A DNA stretch of 64,000 nucleotides from Candidatus Sulfopaludibacter sp. SbA3 (lineage in GTDB: Bacteria > Acidobacteriota > Vicinamibacteria > Vicinamibacterales > UBA2999). The stretch lies in the NCBI GenBank assembly GCA_945903265.1, contig CAMDNQ010000003.1, positions 1 to 64,000 on the forward strand, in the 5' to 3' direction. Below the pieces are notes generated by a model. The model did not search any database and was not told the origin of the DNA. It saw only the letters and a list, made by a program, of their open reading frames with translations. Made by a program: the position numbers and the translations under genes. Below, in pieces: positions 7,459-16,153 of this stretch (positions are counted from its first letter, which is position 1; every line of letters starts with the position of its first letter).

Positions 7459-9207
7459 CCGGGTCCGATCGGCATCGACAAGACAGGGGACGTCGAATCG
7501 GGGAAAGGTCATGCTGATGCCACGCCTCTGGCGCTGCGGCTCGATCATGGCCTGGCATTCGTCCATGACGTCGGACAGTAGAACCCGCTCCGTCGACAGC
7601 GACAGTTTTCCGGACTCGATCAGCGCCAGATCGAGGATTTCGTTGATCAGCTCCAGCAGATACCACCCGGCATGGAGAATCTGACCGATGCTCGCCTTCT
7701 GAGAGGGCGTGGTGGTTGTGGCGTCGATCTCCAACAACTGGGCGAAGCCGAGGATCGCATTGAGCGGTGAACGAAGCTCGTGGCTCATGCTGGAGAGAAA
7801 ATCCGATTTCGCGAGGTTGGCTTTTTCCGCCGCAGACTTGGCGCTCTCCAATTCGACATTTTGTTCGTGCAGAACCTGATCCAGGCGTTTGCGCTCGGTG
7901 ACGTCGCGCGCCGCAGCGAACACGCCCTGTAGCTTCCTATCCCGATCGTAGAAGGTGGTCGCGTTGTAGGACACCACGGTTTCCTTGCCGTCCCTGGCCC
8001 GCGCGGTGAGTTCGTAGTTGGTGACCTTTTTTTCGGTCAGCACCAGTTTGATGGTCGTCTCGGCCCGCTCTGGATCGGTGAAGTAGTTCTTGAACGGCGC
8101 GCCGATCAATTCGTCGCGCGTGCAGCCGGTCAGCGCCTCCATCTCCTTGTTGACGTCGGTGATAATGCCGGACGGATTAGTGGTCATCAGCGCATCGATG
8201 TTTGACTCGATGAGCGAGCGCGTGTAGAACTGCTGGTCGCGCAGGCGCTGATCGAGCTGCTTCTGGTCCGCTTCGACCTGCTTGCGCGCGGTGTTGTCGG
8301 TGCCGATGAGCAGGTAGCCGATGATGGCGTCCTGCGCATCGCGGAGTGCGGTGACCGACACGACCGCCGGGAACCGGCTCCCATCCTTGCGGAAGTAGGT
8401 CAGCTCGTAGATGTCCTCGATCCCGCGCGAGGCCTTGAACACCAGGGCCTCGAAGCCCGGCGTAATCGGGGTCCCCAGCTCCACGCTGAGCGCCTCGGCG
8501 CGCGCGATCACTTCCTGCGGATCCGAGATGTCGGCCGGCGTGATCTTGTTCATCACCTCGGCGGCCGTGTAGCCCAGCATCCGCTCGGCGCCGACGTTGA
8601 AGATCTGGATCACGCCCTTCGCGTCGGTCGCGATGCTCGAAAAGTTGGCGCTGTTGAAGATCGCGCTCTGCAGAGCCCCCGCCTTGAGCAGCGCCTCTTC
8701 CGCCTGCTTGCGCGCGGTGTTGTCGGTCCCGATCAGCAGGTAGCCGATGATGGCGTCCTGCGCGTCGCGGAGCGCCGTGACCGACACGACCGCCGGGAAT
8801 CGGCTCCCGTCCTTGCGGAAGTAGGTCAGCTCGTAGATGTCCTCGATCCCGCGCGACGCCTTGAACACCAGGGCCTCGAAGCCCGGCGTAATCGGGGTCC
8901 CCAGCTCCACGCTGAGCGCCTTGGCGCGCGCGATCACTTCCTGCGGATCCGAGATGTCGGCGGGCGTGATCTTGTTCATCACCTCCGCGGCCGTGTAGCC
9001 CAGCATCCGCTCGGCGCCGACGTTGAAGATCTGGATCACGCCCTTCGCGTCGGTCGCGATGCTCGAGAAGTTGGCGCTGTTGAAAATCGCGCTCTGCAAG
9101 GCCCCCGCCTTGAGCAGTGCCTCTGTGCGCCGGACTTCGGCGCCGACATTCAGCGTGCCGACGACGTCGTTGTCGAGAACCGCGGGAATGTAGCGTTTTT
9201 TGGACAT
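6760..9207 (-). CDS. PAS-PAS-PAS hybrid sensor histidine kinase, receiver domain cut off
   Basis: Sensor kinase of 815 codons with no transmembrane segments, probably cytoplasmic. Order: PAS (residues about 30-168), a nearly identical second PAS (172-310), a diverged third PAS (about 330-440), a HisKA domain with phospho-acceptor His476 in SHELRSPLNAILG, and an HATPase domain with N box (VVINLLSNALKYNQ), DTGAGL and GTGIGLVVSKRL. A receiver domain then begins (TLLYVED) but ends at Asp723, at base 7039. The last 92 residues are antisense of the facing PAS gene and carry no homology. Originally this was probably a hybrid kinase. In its present form it can autophosphorylate in principle but lacks its internal acceptor. 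Confidence 0.85.
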   Translation of the reverse strand: MSKKRYIPAVLDNDVVGTLNVGAEVRRTEALLKAGALQSAIFNSANFSSIATDAKGVIQIFNVGAERMLGYTAAEVMNKITPADISDPQEVIARAKALSVELGTPITPGFEALVFKASRGIEDIYELTYFRKDGSRFPAVVSVTALRDAQDAIIGYLLIGTDNTARKQAEEALLKAGALQSAIFNSANFSSIATDAKGVIQIFNVGAERMLGYTAAEVMNKITPADISDPQEVIARAEALSVELGTPITPGFEALVFKASRGIEDIYELTYFRKDGSRFPAVVSVTALRDAQDAIIGYLLIGTDNTARKQVEADQKQLDQRLRDQQFYTRSLIESNIDALMTTNPSGIITDVNKEMEALTGCTRDELIGAPFKNYFTDPERAETTIKLVLTEKKVTNYELTARARDGKETVVSYNATTFYDRDRKLQGVFAAARDVTERKRLDQVLHEQNVELESAKSAAEKANLAKSDFLSSMSHELRSPLNAILGFAQLLEIDATTTTPSQKASIGQILHAGWYLLELINEILDLALIESGKLSLSTERVLLSDVMDECQAMIEPQRQRRGISMTFPRFDVPCLVDADRTRLKQVVINLLSNALKYNQAGGTVAVECTTTIPERVRISVRDTGAGLPPEKLAQLFQSFNRLGQEASAEEGTGIGLVVSKRLVELMGGVIGVESTVGVGSVFWIEFATAAPYVDQERPGPTAAAQPQVPTGARLRTLLYVEDIGQLVDVLDPARGFEDQRLEPGGNRRTELDAECLGADDPFVRIGNIGRRDLVHHLGGGVAQHPLGADVEDLNDARRVSGDTGESRAVENRVL
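8278..9120 (-). repeat. Tandem 426-bp duplication encoding two near-identical PAS domains
   Basis: Copies at 8704-9120 and 8278-8694 are spaced 426 bp (142 codons) apart and differ at only a few positions, most of them silent (for example Lys versus Glu in the RAKALSV/RAEALSV segment). Such similarity implies a recent duplication or ongoing gene conversion. A third, diverged, inverted copy lies at 6738-7038. Confidence 0.9.
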
Positions 9208-9383
9208 CTCTCCTAGAAAGAGCTCCGGACCGAATCAGAAATGAATATGGGGGCCTCGAGCGGCGCCGAATCAGTGAGGGAATGATGTCTCGAAATCCGA
9301 ACCCCACGTCGAGGAAACAACAATACTGATGAGGCTCTGGCAAAAACGGAGCACAAGGGCCCGTCAGTACGGTTTAGAGCGAT

Positions 9384-9412
9384 TTGATCGGGTCCCTAGA
9401 ACCCATTACAGT
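9384..9412 (+). promoter_or_regulatory. Probable sigma-70 promoter of the small OB-fold protein
   Basis: TTGATC at 9384-9389, a 17-bp spacer and TACAGT at 9407-9412. The predicted transcript start is essentially at the ATG (9419), so the mRNA would be leaderless. The spacer holds a short inverted repeat GGGT...ACCC. Confidence 0.45.
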
Positions 9413-9418
9413 CGCGCG

Positions 9419-9814
9419 ATGCCACGATTCACGGCCCTGATCTGCCTGCTGCTGGCCGCAAGCGGCCTGCTGCACGCCCAACAGGCGCCGGAAGAACCCA
9501 CATACCGGACCGACACCGAGGTCGTCGTCACCGGCACGGTCTCCAAGGCGTTCTTCCACACCGGCAACCGCGGCACATCGCGCTCACGCGCCACGCTGAC
9601 GCTCAGTGACGGCTCGGCAGTCGACATTCACATCGGCCCCACAAGTTTTCTGCGCGAGAAGCAGATGGAGCTCGCCATCGGCGACCGCGTCACCGCTACG
9701 GGATCACGCACGGGAGCCGGCCTCGTTATCGTCCGCCGATTCACTCGCGGTGACCGGACGCTCGAGATGAGGAATGCCGCGGGTCGGCCGCTGTGGGAAG
9801 ACCGCCACAAATAG
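9419..9814 (+). CDS. Small secreted protein with predicted OB-like fold
   Basis: Protein of 131 residues with a signal peptide (hydrophobic stretch ending LLHAQQ). The mature part alternates beta strands (EVVVTGTVSKAFF, ATLTLSDGSAVDIHIGP, GDRVTATGSRTG) in the manner of small exported OB-fold or DUF5666-like proteins, ending RTLEMRNAAGRPLW. Similar conserved hypothetical proteins occur in respiratory and metal-related operons, but no activity is known. ATG 9419 is chosen because the signal peptide begins there; the 30 upstream codons look non-coding. It may be co-transcribed with the hydrolase 24 bp downstream. Confidence 0.75.
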   Translation: MPRFTALICLLLAASGLLHAQQAPEEPTYRTDTEVVVTGTVSKAFFHTGNRGTSRSRATLTLSDGSAVDIHIGPTSFLREKQMELAIGDRVTATGSRTGAGLVIVRRFTRGDRTLEMRNAAGRPLWEDRHK

Positions 9815-9838
9815 CTGTGTGAGATAAGATCCCGCACC

Positions 9839-10522
9839 ATGAGTCAGATCACGTTCACGCGTCCAGATGGAAAAGAGTGTTCCGGGTATTACGTCGAGCC
9901 GAAGGCCGGAAAAAATGCGCCCGGCCTCGTCGTCATTCAGGAATGGTGGGGGCTGAACGACCAGATCAAGGGCGTCGCGCAGCGCTATGCGGACCAGGGA
10001 TACCGCGCACTCGTCCCGGACCTCTATCGCGGCGAGAAGACGCTCGAGGCGAAGGAAGCCGAGCATCTGATGAACGGCCTCAACTTCGCGGATGCCGCCT
10101 CGCAGGATATTCGCGGTGCGGTGCAGTACCTGAAGAAGACCAGCGCGAAAGCCGGCGTGACGGGCTACTGCATGGGCGGCGCGCTGACACTTCTGACCGC
10201 CTGCTTCGTTCCCGAATCGGACGCGAACACCGTCTGGTACGGCTATCCGCCGCTCGACTATGTCGATGCGTCCAAGATCAAGGCGCCGCTACTGGGGCAT
10301 TTCGGGACCGACGACAAGATCTTTCCGATCGCCGGTGTCGATCAGCTGGAGGAGAAGCTCAAAGCGGCGGGCGTGAACTACACGTTCCACCGCTACAAGG
10401 CGGAGCACGCGTTCGCGAACGAAGAGGCGATCAACAAGCCGATTCCCGTGGAATACAACAAGGCCGCTGCCGAGACCGCCTGGACGCGGACGATCGAGTT
10501 CTTCAACTCGAACCTGCGCTGA
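9839..10522 (+). CDS. Dienelactone hydrolase family protein
   Basis: Cytoplasmic alpha/beta hydrolase of 227 residues, the usual length of the family. It has the DLH fingerprint: oxyanion region VVIQEWWGLNDQIK near residue 32, the nucleophile motif GYCMGG with the catalytic Cys, the Asp in GHFGTDDKIFP and the His in AEHAFAN. Classical members open dienelactone in the chlorocatechol pathway, but no other chlorocatechol gene is nearby, so the substrate is open. Start ATG 9839. It runs convergent to the BNR protein gene with only two bases between the stops. Confidence 0.9.
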   Translation: MSQITFTRPDGKECSGYYVEPKAGKNAPGLVVIQEWWGLNDQIKGVAQRYADQGYRALVPDLYRGEKTLEAKEAEHLMNGLNFADAASQDIRGAVQYLKKTSAKAGVTGYCMGGALTLLTACFVPESDANTVWYGYPPLDYVDASKIKAPLLGHFGTDDKIFPIAGVDQLEEKLKAAGVNYTFHRYKAEHAFANEEAINKPIPVEYNKAAAETAWTRTIEFFNSNLR

Positions 10523-10524
10523 CT

Positions 10525-11805
10525 CTACGGCAGCCGCGCGACGCCGATCGTCGTGCGGCTGTCCTCTCCAGATGTCCACGCGATCAGCGTGCCGCCCTCT
10601 ACTGCCGCCACCGCCGGGTATTGACCGGACGCCGCCACATCGCGGCGGCGAAACGCCACCTGCCCGGCTTCGTCCGCACGCCCAGACGCCGCGGCGACTC
10701 GCCGGCTTCCGTCGGAAAGCTGTTCATCCCATGTCACGACGAGATCGCCGCCGGCGCCGAGCGCCAGCTGCGGATGCTTTGGGAATCCCTCGGTGGGAAT
10801 CCGCTCGCGCGCGCTGAAGTTTCGCCCGTCCGTCGACGATGCATAGAACAACGCCATCGTCGGCTCCCGCCCCGGCACATCCATGTCCACCAGCGTCGGC
10901 CACACGATATGCACGCGGCCGTCGCCGGCAACGGCCATCGAGGGGCCGTTTTCCGGACATCCGTCGATTGCCCATCCATCCTCGCTGATGCGCGAAGGCG
11001 GTGAAAAGTTTCGGCCCTCGTCGGTGGACATCGTGAGTGCAATGTCCCGAAGGCTGCCTGGATAGACATGGCGCCAGGCCGCGTAGATCGTGCCGTCCGC
11101 CCCAACAGCCGTTGTCGTCTTGCAGCAGTAGCAGACGCCGCCGGTGATTGGAGTGCCGGCCACTGCTCCGTCGAGGGTGGCCACAAACAGCTTGGACAGC
11201 TGTGCACGCGCAACGCCGTCCCGCACCGGCATCGCGTGCGCGCCGTGCTGATGCGGCGCGACAGGCGCGCTGCCCGGTGCCGGCGCCGTTTCCCGATGAT
11301 CCAGCCAGAACACGAAGGCGCGCGAGGCCGCATCGGTGGCTACGGCGTGCCAGCCGCGATTGCCTCGCGCGACGCTTCCCGGCACGTCCTCAGCCGGACC
11401 GAACGTGATGCCCATGTCGCCTGAACGGGCCGACACGAGACGCGTTCCTTCCGAACCGCGCGACGTCCAGACCACGATGAGCTCAGGATCGCCATGCTCA
11501 CGCGGCGTCAGTGAGGCTCGTGGCGGCTGCTCGCCTGCGAGATTCGCCAGAGTCGTCTCGTCGTTGACCCGCCGCGGGACGCCGAACGTACGGCCGCTGT
11601 CACGACTGACCGCTACGAAGACCTCGCTGCCCCCGGCACCGTCGGAGGCGCCCCATGCGACGACCGCATAGCGCCCATGCGCCGCGAGTGAAGGATAGGC
11701 ATTGGTCTTACCGTCAATGCCTAGGCTGGTGTTTCCCTCTGGCCTGAACGCCACCGCGGCAAGCACCACCGCCGCGGTCGCCAGAAGAACTCGTGATGCT
11801 CTCAT
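10525..11805 (-). CDS. Secreted BNR/sialidase-fold protein with a CYCC motif
   Basis: Exported beta-propeller protein of 426 residues with signal peptide MRASRVLLATAAVVLAAVAF. Asp-box-like repeats (SRDSGRTFGVP, STDEGRNFSPP, SSTDGRNFS) mark the sialidase/BNR superfamily. No catalytic sialidase residues are evident, so the common automatic name exo-alpha-sialidase is probably misleading. A cluster GGVCYCCKT near residue 224 and a further Cys in AIDGCPENGP could bind a metal; HQHGAH near residue 186 adds histidines. It is the last gene of the leftward operon, 8 bp after the TonB receptor gene, which suggests a shared role in outer-membrane uptake. Confidence 0.75.
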   Translation of the reverse strand: MRASRVLLATAAVVLAAVAFRPEGNTSLGIDGKTNAYPSLAAHGRYAVVAWGASDGAGGSEVFVAVSRDSGRTFGVPRRVNDETTLANLAGEQPPRASLTPREHGDPELIVVWTSRGSEGTRLVSARSGDMGITFGPAEDVPGSVARGNRGWHAVATDAASRAFVFWLDHRETAPAPGSAPVAPHQHGAHAMPVRDGVARAQLSKLFVATLDGAVAGTPITGGVCYCCKTTTAVGADGTIYAAWRHVYPGSLRDIALTMSTDEGRNFSPPSRISEDGWAIDGCPENGPSMAVAGDGRVHIVWPTLVDMDVPGREPTMALFYASSTDGRNFSARERIPTEGFPKHPQLALGAGGDLVVTWDEQLSDGSRRVAAASGRADEAGQVAFRRRDVAASGQYPAVAAVEGGTLIAWTSGEDSRTTIGVARLP

Positions 11806-11813
11806 TCTCTTCC

Positions 11814-14600
11814 TCAGAAACTTACCCGTAATCCGAGTTGGGCGCTTCGCGGCTCGCCGACGGCGGTCGCCTGACCGAACGATGGCACCGGACTGTCCGG
11901 ATATGCTCCGCCTCCGAAATTCGTATTGCGCGCAACGACGTTTACCCGGTTCGTCAGGTTGAATCCTTCAACGATGGTTTCGAGGCGCACGGATCCGCGT
12001 AGCGCAAATGTCCGGCTCACGCGCGCGCTCACGTTGAAGAAGTCGCTGCCGGTGCCCGCATTCCGTTCGATGAACTCACCGTTGACGATGGGCCGCCCCG
12101 CAGTGCCCTGGATCGTCGTCACGCCAGACGTGATGTTGAACGGCAGGGCCGAGTAGGCCTGGACCACCCCGCTCACCTGGAATCCCCCTGGCACCTGGAG
12201 CGAGCCGTTGGCGACCAGCCGGTGGCGCTGGTCGTCGTCCGATCGCCCCCAGTCCTTGTTCAGATCGAAGGGATCGATCGGCGAGCTGAAGAAGAACTCG
12301 CCGACGTTGTTCATCGACTTCGACAGCGTGTACGAAAGGCGGTAGCCCCCCCAGGCTCCAGGCCGCTGCAGGAACGCCAGGTGGAGTCCGTGGTAGTTCG
12401 ACTCGCCCGCCGATGAGAACTGCCCGTTGTTCGCGTAGTCGGGAATCGGACGGCAGCCGTTGTTGGTGCCGGCCGGCACGCACGATGGCACGTTCTGATT
12501 GATCGACATCAGAAGGTTCAGCCCGCGCAGGTACTGATACCCGGCGCTGACGGTCACGCGCTCGCCGACCTGCTGTTCGAGCTCCACGCTCGCCTGCCGC
12601 GAATACGCGTTCTGCAGACGCCGATCCATCGTCGCAAGATTCGGCAGCGTCACGGCAGGGACAAGGGCGGCGAGTGTGGCTGGAAACACAGGCGCTCCGG
12701 ACTGGCCCGGCGAAAGGCTAATCGCGATCTGGCGCAGCTTCGTGACCTCCGTGGTATTCCCCGCCGACAGCAGGGCGTTCGCGAGCGCGCGCAGCGGCAC
12801 ACGATCGTAAAAGAGTCCGGCGCTGCCCCGTACGACCGCCCGGCCTGACGCCGACGGGGACCATGCGACGCCCAGGCGCGGTGACAGGTTGTTCGTATCG
12901 GTCTCGAGGGTCTCCAGGTACTGCAGGTCGTAGCGAACGCCGAGGTTGAACGTCAGACCGGATACGGCCTTCCACTCATCCTGCGCATAGATGCCGACGT
13001 TGGGATTCACTTGTTCAACCCCGGGGACGCCGAACGTCTGGCTGAATCCGGTGTTGTTGTAGACGCCGGTCAGGAACGTGGCGAGCGAAGAAAACGTATA
13101 CGCGCCGCCGGCGGCTCTTGGAAACCGAATACCGTTCTCGTTATGGAGAAAGTCGACACCCGCCCGCATCGCGTGCGTGCCACGCTGGTGCGACACGTTG
13201 TTCACGATCTGATACATGCGGTTGCGCCGGCCCGTGGGGCTGTTCGACAGCCGCCCGAATGAGGCGACGCCCGCAATGCTGACCGCGGGACCAATCGGAT
13301 CGGTCGGTGGCGCCTGGAGACCGCTCCTGGCGAGCTGGGCACGCGTTTCAAGGACGGTCCGGAAGCCGAACGTCAGGGTATTGGCGGCAGCCACCGCCTG
13401 ATCGACGTTGTCCAGCGCGGACGAGGCGCTCGGGGCATTCAGCCCGCCGGCGCCTCTCGCGTTGCTCGCGTCAGCGTCGTAACGCCCGTAGCGGAGCGAT
13501 AGCTGATCGCGCCCACTCACCTGGTGGTCCACCTTCGCCAGAAGGTTCAGCGAGTCGACCGGGTTGCGGTACTCACCGGTGGTGACGAGCGGCCCGCGAT
13601 ACCCGACCGATAGCAGCCGATCGTTGATGGCGGCCACGGCTGACGGCGCGATTGTCACGAGTCCCGTCTGATCGAGCTCACGCCGTTCCGCGTTGACGAA
13701 ATAAAACGCGCGGTTCCGGACAATCGGACCGCCCACGCTGCCGCCGTACTGGGTCTGCTGCATCGGCAGCGTCGAGCCCGAAAGCGCGTGTGCCGCGTTG
13801 AGGGCATCGTGCCGTCCGTACACGTACCCCGCTCCGCGCAGAGCATTCGTTCCGCTTCTCGTCACGACGTTGATGTAGCCACCGAGCGCCCGGCCAAGCT
13901 CGGCCTGCGCGCCCGAAGTAATCACCTGAAACTGCTCCACGGCGTCGACGCTGTAGGTCATCCCGCTCAATCCAGCCGCGTCGTCGTTGGCGGACAGGCC
14001 GTCGACGATGAAGTTGTTCGAGAGATTGCGCTGGCTGCCGATGGAGAGGCTGACGCCCGGCACGGCCGACGTCTCCGGAAAGAGCTGGGTGCTGGCGACA
14101 TTGGTCGGCGAGACCCCGGGTACGAACAGGGCGAGTTCCAGGAACTGCCGGCCATTGAGCGGAATGCTGGCCACTTCTGCCTGCGGCAGCGTGCCGGCCA
14201 CCTGGGACCGGGCGGTCTCGAGGACGGTAGCCTCGGCGCTGACGGTCACGCTGCTGTCGATCCCGGCGATCTGCAGGGTCACAGGGAAATCGTGCGCGGC
14301 GCCGGCGCCAAGCGTGAGCCGCATCGAAGCGGCGCGGAATCCGTCCTGCTGCACCGCGATCTCATACGGACCTATGCGCAGGTACGGAAACCGGAAACGG
14401 CCAGTCTCGTCCGTGTCCGCCGTCACTGTGACGTTCGTCTCGGTCTGTCTCGCGGCGACGTGTGCGCCAGCGATCGCGGCGCCGGACGGGTCGGCGACCC
14501 GGCCTCCGACGCTTGCATATTCAATCGACTGCTGGCCGTGTATGGGCTGCGCCCAGGCGATCACCAGGACCGCCACCGCCAGCATTCCTACACGAATCAT
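11814..14600 (-). CDS. TonB-dependent receptor with N-terminal carboxypeptidase-regulatory-like domain (Oar-like)
   Basis: Outer-membrane receptor of 928 residues that would import a ligand using TonB energy. A signal peptide (MIRVGMLAVAVLVIAWAQPIHGQQ) is followed by an Ig-like regulatory domain (GGRVADPSGAAIAGAHV...), a plug domain (about residues 110-240, with LNGRQFLELALFVPGV and the NNFIVDGLSAND segment) and a 22-strand barrel ending in an aromatic C-terminus (GLRVSF). ATG 14600 is preceded by GGAGG at good spacing and starts the signal peptide, so I prefer it to the upstream in-frame start at 14645. Ligand unknown; the neighbours with Cys and His clusters hint at a metal or metal complex. 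Confidence 0.9.
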   Translation of the reverse strand: MIRVGMLAVAVLVIAWAQPIHGQQSIEYASVGGRVADPSGAAIAGAHVAARQTETNVTVTADTDETGRFRFPYLRIGPYEIAVQQDGFRAASMRLTLGAGAAHDFPVTLQIAGIDSSVTVSAEATVLETARSQVAGTLPQAEVASIPLNGRQFLELALFVPGVSPTNVASTQLFPETSAVPGVSLSIGSQRNLSNNFIVDGLSANDDAAGLSGMTYSVDAVEQFQVITSGAQAELGRALGGYINVVTRSGTNALRGAGYVYGRHDALNAAHALSGSTLPMQQTQYGGSVGGPIVRNRAFYFVNAERRELDQTGLVTIAPSAVAAINDRLLSVGYRGPLVTTGEYRNPVDSLNLLAKVDHQVSGRDQLSLRYGRYDADASNARGAGGLNAPSASSALDNVDQAVAAANTLTFGFRTVLETRAQLARSGLQAPPTDPIGPAVSIAGVASFGRLSNSPTGRRNRMYQIVNNVSHQRGTHAMRAGVDFLHNENGIRFPRAAGGAYTFSSLATFLTGVYNNTGFSQTFGVPGVEQVNPNVGIYAQDEWKAVSGLTFNLGVRYDLQYLETLETDTNNLSPRLGVAWSPSASGRAVVRGSAGLFYDRVPLRALANALLSAGNTTEVTKLRQIAISLSPGQSGAPVFPATLAALVPAVTLPNLATMDRRLQNAYSRQASVELEQQVGERVTVSAGYQYLRGLNLLMSINQNVPSCVPAGTNNGCRPIPDYANNGQFSSAGESNYHGLHLAFLQRPGAWGGYRLSYTLSKSMNNVGEFFFSSPIDPFDLNKDWGRSDDDQRHRLVANGSLQVPGGFQVSGVVQAYSALPFNITSGVTTIQGTAGRPIVNGEFIERNAGTGSDFFNVSARVSRTFALRGSVRLETIVEGFNLTNRVNVVARNTNFGGGAYPDSPVPSFGQATAVGEPRSAQLGLRVSF

Positions 14601-14678
14601 GGGAATGCCTCCGCAAACAAGAAACACCATCGGCTGCGCGCACAACCACGTGCGCGAAGCGCGCTGATTGACGGTGCG

Positions 14679-15053
14679 TCAGCCGCGAGGCGGCGGAGGG
14701 TCGGGAGGTGCGGGGCGACGCGACGCTGCGGTCGCGTCCACCGCCAGGGACAGCCGGGCACGGGGCGCCGCGGCTGGCAGTGCCCGCCCGACGATCGGGC
14801 CGGATGGGATGAGAATCGAGGAGAGCGCCGACAGTGCCGGGGCATCGGCGCTTCCAATGACGCAGGTCTTACCGTCGCGGACGGGCGCGTGGTGCATCGG
14901 ACAGACGGTGTGATCGCCGTGAATGCAGCGGCACTCGACAGCCGCCTGGCCAGCCGTCGTCGACAGTACGAGGGGGACGGCGACGAGCGTGGCCGTCTGA
15001 CAAAACAGCCAGACGACCGCCGCCGTGCCGATCCGCCGACGCACCAGTCCCAT
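14679..15053 (-). CDS. Small membrane/secreted protein with a Cys/His cluster
   Basis: 124 residues: an N-terminal hydrophobic segment (about 12-40) followed by CRCIHGDHTVCPMHH and then a Pro/Ala-rich tail. The C-x-C-x2-H-x2-H-x3-C-x2-HH arrangement looks like a metal-binding site, reminiscent of small proteins found near copper and TonB-receptor genes, though I cannot name a family. Its ATG (15053-15051) overlaps the stop codon of the NHL gene by one base (TAATG), so translation is probably coupled. The TonB receptor gene follows after 78 bp. Confidence 0.65.
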   Translation of the reverse strand: MGLVRRRIGTAAVVWLFCQTATLVAVPLVLSTTAGQAAVECRCIHGDHTVCPMHHAPVRDGKTCVIGSADAPALSALSSILIPSGPIVGRALPAAAPRARLSLAVDATAASRRPAPPDPPPPRG

Positions 15054-16144
15054 TACTTCAATACTATCTTCTGGACGCGCCAGTTACCGAGCTCGCCGAC
15101 ATACAGCTCGTTCGTCGTGCGGCAGTCAATCGCGTTGACCGTCCCGAACTCCTTGAGAAGTTTCCCCGCGCGGCCGAACTTCCCGACAATCTTGCCGTCG
15201 AGCGTCATCTTGAGAATCTCGCCGTCGTAGTCGAGATTGTTCGGCGGATTCGAGTTCGACACGTACAGGAACTGGTTCGGCCCCGGCGTGATGCAGATCG
15301 CCCACGGCGCTCCCACATTGCGGAACTGGGTCTTGAAGTTGCCTTCGGTATCGAAGACCTGGATGCGGCGGTTGTCCCGATCGGCCACGTACACGTTGTT
15401 GGCCGCATCGATCTGGATGCCGTGGACGACGCGGAACTGGCCCTCGCCGGAACCCATCGATCCCCAGTTCTTGACCCACTTGCCGTTCGCGTCATATTTC
15501 GCCACGCGTGAATTGCCGTAACCGTCCGCGACGTAGACGTTGCCGGCGGAGTCCCACGCGACGTCTGTCGGCCGGTTGAACTGCTCGCCGTTCGCTCCGC
15601 GTCCCTCCGCGGGCTTCTGCGGCGGCGCCGGCGGCACGAGGGCATACGTATCGGCTGGCACGTTCATCGGCAGCGCGGGCACGCGCATGGCCTCTGGCTT
15701 CCGGCTGAACACCAGCTGAATCCGCCCGTTCGGGTCGAACTTGATGACCTGGGTCGACATCTGATCGACGACCCACACGTTGTCCTGGCGATCGACACGC
15801 ACCTGCTGCGCCTGCAGGAACCCGTAGACGCCCTGCCCGATCTCGCGGACAAATTTACCCGTGCGATCGAATTGAAACAGCCGCGATCCCCCGTGCGACA
15901 CCGCCCGCGCGCCGGCAATCGTGATCACCGGATTGCCGGTCCGCGTGTACACGAAGATGTCGCCCTTTGAGTTCGTGGCGACGCCCGCGGCCTCACCCAG
16001 GTGCAGATTCGGCGGCAGCCGCAGCGGCTCCGTCGCGTCGTACGGGATGTCAGGGAAGTTCAGCTGCGCGGAGACGGTCGTGCTGAAGACGGCGCCGAAG
16101 ACGGCGGTCACCGCGAGCAGCGCTGCGAGTACAAGACGTGTCAT
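15053..16144 (-). CDS. Secreted NHL-repeat six-bladed beta-propeller protein (1)
   Basis: Exported protein of 363 residues with a signal peptide ending in TTVSAQ. NHL-type blades recur (GIQIDAANNVYVADRDNRRIQVFD, with similar motifs for each blade), as in peptidyl-alpha-hydroxyglycine lyase-like and other scaffold propellers; no lyase active site can be claimed. ATG 16144 is chosen because GGAGG lies five bases upstream; GTG 16147 is the alternative. It is a paralogue of the next gene upstream (shared LGE..GVA.NSKG.IFVY, DNVWVVD, PWAICITPGPNQFLYVSNSNP) and lies 9 bp after it in the same operon. Confidence 0.82.
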   Translation of the reverse strand: MTRLVLAALLAVTAVFGAVFSTTVSAQLNFPDIPYDATEPLRLPPNLHLGEAAGVATNSKGDIFVYTRTGNPVITIAGARAVSHGGSRLFQFDRTGKFVREIGQGVYGFLQAQQVRVDRQDNVWVVDQMSTQVIKFDPNGRIQLVFSRKPEAMRVPALPMNVPADTYALVPPAPPQKPAEGRGANGEQFNRPTDVAWDSAGNVYVADGYGNSRVAKYDANGKWVKNWGSMGSGEGQFRVVHGIQIDAANNVYVADRDNRRIQVFDTEGNFKTQFRNVGAPWAICITPGPNQFLYVSNSNPPNNLDYDGEILKMTLDGKIVGKFGRAGKLLKEFGTVNAIDCRTTNELYVGELGNWRVQKIVLK

Positions 16145-16153
16145 CACGGCCTC

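Noticed and set aside
6738-9120. Explaining the inverted PAS copy as a simple fold-back assembly artefact
   Set aside because: The forward copy differs from both reverse copies at many residues, so it is a genuine paralogue. An artefact at the junction itself is still possible and is listed as a test.
10525-11805. Calling this a true sialidase
   Set aside because: Only Asp-box-like repeats are seen. No catalytic Arg triad or Tyr/Glu pair could be recognised, and the neighbours are not glycan genes.
13788-15230. Forward 480-codon frame
   Set aside because: Antisense of the TonB receptor, the Cys/His mini-protein and the NHL gene; no domain, no ribosome site.
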